DNA of 64,000 bases. Source: Poecilobothrus nobilitatus (Eukaryota > Arthropoda > Insecta > Diptera > Dolichopodidae). The position numbers and the translations under genes are program-made. Below are positions 59,700 to 64,000 of this stretch, one piece after another (the first letter of the stretch is position 1; every line of letters starts with the position of its first letter). Under the pieces are notes generated by a model that worked only from the letters and a program-made list of their open reading frames with translations, had not been told where the DNA came from and did no database searches. The stretch spans positions 39,203,445 through 39,267,444 of the forward strand of contig OX352772.1 in NCBI GenBank assembly GCA_947095535.1, given 5' to 3'.

Positions 59700-60540
59700 T
59701 TCCATAATTTCACCAACGGCAGCGAATTCTGGTGGTATGCTACAAATTTTTGAGAAAATTTAATGTAACACTTACCGCAGTTAAGTTAAAAAGAAATGTT
59801 ATGGTTAGCTTGCTTATTCATCATTTAGTTAAAATAACTGATTGGAGTAAAGCAAATAGAGTTGAGTTACATAGTGATTATTCATCGATCCAACTGTTTA
59901 AACATTTTAGGGATGCAGCTAAATCGAATGATGCTGTGGAATGAGCACATTTTTAATATATTCTTAGTTGCCAAATGGTTGGGGTTTTGTTTCCGTTTGT
60001 AAAACATACTTTTCGCTGAGATATGTGTGTCAAATATCTATAAAGCTTACATTTGGTCTAAGATAGAGTATAATTTTCATAAATGGTTTAGGTGCCCCTT
60101 AAACTTCTTTAAGTTATCTCGAAAAAGTGCATGTTACGCCTAATTATGACGATTCCGCCGAGATAGTAATAACTAATTCCACTCAACATTTGTCGAAATA
60201 TTGGAGCAATTTTATTCTTTTATAAGTATCTTCTAGGTAATGACACTCGCTGCATTGACGTAAAATCATGACTCTCTTCAAATAAATTAAAACTTAGCGC
60301 GGGAGAAAGCAAGTGCTCATACAAAATGTCGAAATTCGCAGATTGTTAGAACTGATTATGAAAACTTATTCTTTATGAGACCCTGCTTTCAATCTGTTTG
60401 TTCCTCAGTCAATAATATTCCATTCTATAACTTTTTTGGGTTCATTTCAAATTTACCCTCCAACTACCTTTTTATATTCTATTTCCCTCCCGCCGTTTTT
60501 CTTCTTTGATTTAGCTAAACTTACATTATTATAAAAGAAT
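59700..60540 (+). pseudogene. possible decayed coding block of unknown origin
   Basis: The base composition is distinctly less AT-rich than the flanks across about 800 bp, as in the recognisable LINE remnants elsewhere in the window. The best frame (59732-59944) gives 70 residues containing LLIHHLVKITDWSKANR and LFKHFRDAAKSND, with a normal-looking amino-acid mix rather than poly-Lys/Phe. It then runs into repeated stops. I do not recognise a family, a start signal or splice sites. It may be a broken mobile-element gene or host pseudogene. Confidence 0.35.
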
Positions 60541-62653
60541 CCATCTAAACACTAGGTAGTTAGCGTATAAAAAATAATGAATTTATGATAATTTAATAAA
60601 TTGTATTTAAATCGATCTTTTCTACATTGGCTGGAATTATATTGTATACTTTGAATGTTTTTCATTAAGATTTTACGCATATCAGATTTTTTTATCCTTT
60701 TTATCCTTTTTATTTATTTGTTTTCTTTAAAAAAGAAAACAACTTTGTAATTTATATATGTATTTTATTTTTAAATGTAGATTTTTCGAAAGAGTGAAAT
60801 CTAAGTAGAAAATTTAGTTGTAAATGTATTCGGTTTCAATCTATGCACAAATTTACCTTTTAATTTTGTAGAATTTACCTTTTAAGTTTTATAACACTAT
60901 ACCTGTACATTAATGAAAAAGCAATTATTACAAAATTTTTAACATTTTTTTTTACCCGGAAGCTCAAAACTCAAACTCAAAAACAGTTTCTTTCTCGGTG
61001 TTATTTTCATTTAATACAAAGGTTTTATTTTAACAATTTTTGTTTTTTTTTTTGGAACAATTTCTTTTTTTTTTTTGTTTTTAATCAATTTTGAACATCC
61101 CATGCTTTTAAAATAAATTCTGGCAAAAAAAAAAACAAGAACAAAAAAAAAAAAAACCAAATCTATTGTAACAAAATACTTTTTATAAAACATAACTCCC
61201 CAATAACTTTTTATTTTTTCCCTTTCATTTTTAGTTTTCATTAGTTTGAAATTGATTTTTGTTTTTTTTTTTCTAAGTTGACTATTACTTTCCACTATTA
61301 TTAGTTAAAGCAGAAAAAAAAAAAAAAAAGAAAAGCAAAAAAAAAATTTCAGGAAGTTCTAAACAAGCAGAAAAAATGTTAAAAAAAAAACAGGAAACTA
61401 AAATCTAAAAGTAAAAATCAACTATTTTTAATTTTTTTTTTTTTTATGCTTTTTCTTTTTTTGTTTTTAAATTTTAAGTCCCAAACCAGTATGTATTTGA
61501 GTTGTTAATATAATGGTTATTTACTTAAAAAAAAAAAAAAAAAATTGTTAACTGACTTTTTAACACAAAAAAAAAAAAAAAAACCATAAAAAAAAAAATT
61601 GCAAGAGTTGAAGAGGAAAATTCTCAATTCCATTAATAGAAAACTTATTTTTTATTCTTCTTTTTTGGTTTTTAGTTTTCATGTTTTTTTTTTTTTTATT
61701 TTTAAGTTTACTTTAGAATTTTAAACAATGCTCATATGTACATGATTGTTGTTTTTTTTTTTTTTTTTTCCCCGTAAAAAATTGTAACAAAATATTATTT
61801 ATAGTATAAGTTTAAATAAAAATAATATTTTTGATATTAAATGGAAGTGAAATATTTTTCAATGAAGCGTATTTTGTTTACAAAATAAAAAAAAAAAGGT
61901 GTTTTGTTTTCTTTTCCAAAAAAAAAAAAAAAAAAAAATTTGTGTCATGGAAAATTTTTTATCAAATTGATTGACAGATTTTCAACCTTGGATTTTATAT
62001 TATATTTATAGGGTATTGATTCGAAATTCTTTTTTATTTTAAAAATATATTTTATTTAAATGGAGTTATCGTAATAAGAGAATCGTGTTATTTCAAAATT
62101 TTAATAATTTAAAAAAAACAAAGTTTTAATAATTTAAAAAAAACAAAAAAAAAATTTTTTTTTTGATATGTTTAGTATAAGATGTTTAGTCTTGAAGTTG
62201 GTGTCAACATTTTTATTCCCAATGCAAACAAATCAATATTTTGTTTCCCAACCTTCTTTTTTGTAAAAAGAGTATATGTGTTTTTTTTTTAGCTCGTATA
62301 TCTCTTAATTTTTGTTTTAAATCAGACTTTAATTTTAATTTACGAGTATATAAAATAATTTTTTTTTTTTAATTTTAGTTAAGATTTCTTTTGAAGTTTT
62401 TTTTTTCTACCTAATCGCTATATGATTTCTATAGAAATTTTCCCATATAATTCTTTCCAAACAGTTTTTCGCAACATAATTCTAAAATCTTTCCAAATAA
62501 TTTTTTTGTTTACATACAATATTTCAATGTCAATCATTGAAGAATTTGAAATAGAGAGAGGAGCTGCCCTTCAAACCCATACTAAATAAATTATTGAAAC
62601 CCAACTTTTTAGTACCAACTTTAAATTCTTTACTAATTATTGTTTTTAGACAC
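60541..62653. other. AT-rich DNA with very long homopolymers
   Basis: A and T runs of 15-20 bases are frequent (61314-61329, 61529-61543, 61752-61770, 61918-61938). The open frame at 61011-61295 is Lys/Phe-rich reading of these tracts. No feature was recognised. Confidence 0.5.
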
Positions 62654-62665
62654 ATATTTCCGCCT
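62654..62665. repeat. target-site duplication of SINE-C, left copy
   Basis: ATATTTCCGCCT matches 62862-62873 (ATATTTCTGCCT) at 11 of 12 positions. Confidence 0.8.
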
Positions 62666-62861
62666 GGGACCTCTGTGGCCTAGTGGGTAAGAGCGTATAA
62701 AATACGCTGTACACACCGAGAGAGTGTGGATTCGAATCCCACACACGTCGTAAGAGTTATTCCCCCTTACGACATTTACAGCCACGCCTGTAAAGGAAAA
62801 AGGCTGTGCAATTTCCTGTTCACATTTATGTGGCAGAGAAATGCACTAAAAAAAAAAAAAA
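62666..62861 (+). mobile_element. SINE-C, tRNA-derived, poly(A)-tailed, complete
   Basis: The head has the A box TGGCCTAGTGGG (62676-62687) and B box GGATTCGAATCCC (62728-62740) flanked by GTGT...ACAC, which pair as a tRNA-like T arm. The next part, ACGTCGTAAG...CTTACGAC, forms the same hairpin as in SINE-A. The tail is different: ACAGCCACGCCTGTAAAGG, GGCTGTGCAATTTCC and a poly(A) run. A 12-bp target duplication with one mismatch brackets it. The head includes an internal polymerase III promoter, so the copy could be transcribed. It encodes no protein. Confidence 0.85.
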
Positions 62862-62873
62862 ATATTTCTGCCT
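62862..62873. repeat. target-site duplication of SINE-C, right copy
   Basis: ATATTTCTGCCT follows the poly(A) tail directly. Confidence 0.8.
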
Positions 62874-63099
62874 TAATGTTGGATTGATTCTATAAAGAAT
62901 TGTGTTTGAGAAGAATTATGTTGAGAAAAATTGTTTGAAAAGAATTGAATGGATTCCCTACTTAAGTATATCTTGTACTAGAAATATTATAAATTGTTTT
63001 TATTTCTTTTTTCGCTACTTTTTCTACTTTCCCTAAAATTATTGACATTTTCCATAATGTTGGTTTAATAACTGTTAAAAATGTCAGATGAATAAATTG

Positions 63100-63654
63100 C
63101 ATTAAGAAATATTTAGTTTTCAATTTTCATAAAAAGAATTTAAATATTTAAGATTTCATAAATTTGAAGAAATTGCACCAGTCCTAACGAGTTCAACAGT
63201 TCTACAATTGCCTATAAAGTCATTATGTCTGGTTATTCAGACAAGATGGAAATCGAACATTTCAACCCTGTTTATTTAAGGATGAGAGACAGTTGCTAAC
63301 GAACGGTCGGCTCATCAAGTAGAATTTCGAAGCCTACTATTATGGCTTCGTACCCTACTTGATTATCCGTGAAGATACTTTTCTAGTGGAGAATACGAAT
63401 TTTTTTTTCAGTAAGTTCAATGTTTCGGTTAAGGCATCCATTTCAGCTTGAAAAACACTACAATGGTCCTGTAAATGAAATGATAGATTAACACTTAGAT
63501 CGTAGGAGAAAACCTCTTCGCTGATTTTGTGATCCAACTTAGAGCCATCTGTGCATAGTTGAATGTTATCTTCGTTCTGAGAGAATTCCTTATCCCACTT
63601 ATATCTGAGTTGGGTGTAGGTGTTGGTATATAATAAAAAAAAATAGTAGTTCAT
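63100..63654 (-). pseudogene. decayed RNase H LINE, N-terminal half of RNase H
   Basis: The minus-strand frame from 63654 contains IQLCTDGSKLDHKISEEVFS, with the first active-site Asp, and DHCSVFQAEMDALTETLNLL, with the Glu, both in the usual positions of R1/Jockey-type RNase H. The frame then shifts: IFTDNQVGYEA (about 63370-63340), with the second Asp, is in another frame, and RPFVSNCLSSLNK (about 63305-63265) in a third. The end of the domain is not recognisable. The copy is inactive. Confidence 0.75.
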
Positions 63655-64000
63655 CTAATAATAGTTATTACACAGAGAACTGAAATCAAATGAAAGTTTC
63701 CTGAGGTAACACATAATAAAATGCTTATAAAACACCCTTACACATTAGTTATTTCTATGGTGTAGAAAAATGAAAATCTAATGATAAGTTGACAAATCGA
63801 TTAATAATTTCTTAAAACGATTATATTTTTTCAATTCATATTTGACATATTCTGCATTTTTGTGTGTTTGTTTTTTTGGATTTTGTGAAAAAACCACAAA
63901 ATTTTCCAAATACTTATGTATATGAAAAAAAAAAAATATTTGTAAAACGTGAACCACAAATCAATTTTTTTTTCTTTTTAAATTTATGATTTTTCTTACA
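63655..64000. other. AT-rich DNA to the end of the window
   Basis: No feature was recognised. The upstream (5') part of the LINE, if it continues on the minus strand, is not readable here. Confidence 0.45.

Noticed and set aside
62667..62750. A functional tRNA gene
   Set aside because: The boxes are good, but the acceptor stem does not pair. The sequence runs into a SINE body with poly(A) and target duplications.

Overview
The window is animal nuclear DNA with very low GC content by eye. It is crowded with long A and T homopolymers, and I found no intact host gene. I saw no conserved exon, rRNA or intact tRNA gene, CRISPR array or bacterial operon. The source looks like an insect, most likely a fly (Diptera). 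The supporting signs are many 5'-truncated non-LTR retrotransposons (LINEs), several families of tRNA-derived SINEs, and two long elements that start TATACCC...GGGTATA and carry a GTCC microsatellite. That last plan matches, from memory, the mini-me-type repeats of Diptera. The stretch is best read as intergenic or long-intron DNA built from old transposon debris.

Layout. 0.26-1.65 kb: the 3' end of a LINE reverse transcriptase, frameshifted, followed by a second decayed copy. 2.4-3.6, 11.8-12.6, 13.2-14.0 and 48.9-50.1 kb (last one inverted): four copies of one repeat family (family D here) with a GTCC start and an ACCGTTAAAGATAGAG-type motif. 5.0-5.5 kb: a degraded foldback. 7.4-8.0 kb: a SINE remnant folded into nested inverted repeats. 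8.9 kb: a perfect 24-bp hairpin. 15.7-16.5 kb: a 400-bp tandem duplication. 19.0-19.7 kb: the 3' end of a CR1/L2-like LINE. 21.1 kb: a SINE. 22.3-22.8 kb: a candidate MITE. 26.7 kb: half of a tRNA-His-like sequence.

27.5-29.1 kb is the most informative part. A LINE with all five RNase H active-site residues lies next to a SINE with perfect target-site duplications, and the SINE tail copies the LINE 3' UTR. 33.7-34.7, 42.3-42.8 and 63.1-63.65 kb hold three more decayed RNase H LINEs. 36.0-36.3, 42.9-43.1 and 47.2-47.35 kb hold a second SINE family (SINE-B). 38.4-39.53 kb is a DNA transposon with TA target duplication that carries a captured reverse-transcriptase fragment. 44.0-46.4 and 54.4-56.5 kb are the two mini-me-like elements with internal tandem repeats. 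58.3-58.7 kb has a short LINE-tail insertion and another SINE-A copy. 59.7-60.5 kb is a less AT-rich block of unknown origin. 62.65-62.87 kb is a complete third-type SINE (SINE-C) with target duplications.

No genes here act together as a pathway. The functional relation that can be read is parasitic: the RNase H LINE at 28 kb appears to be of the kind that mobilises SINE-A, because both share the 3' sequence a LINE protein would recognise. SINE-C has a SINE-A-like tRNA head on an unrelated poly(A) tail, which suggests a switch to another LINE partner.
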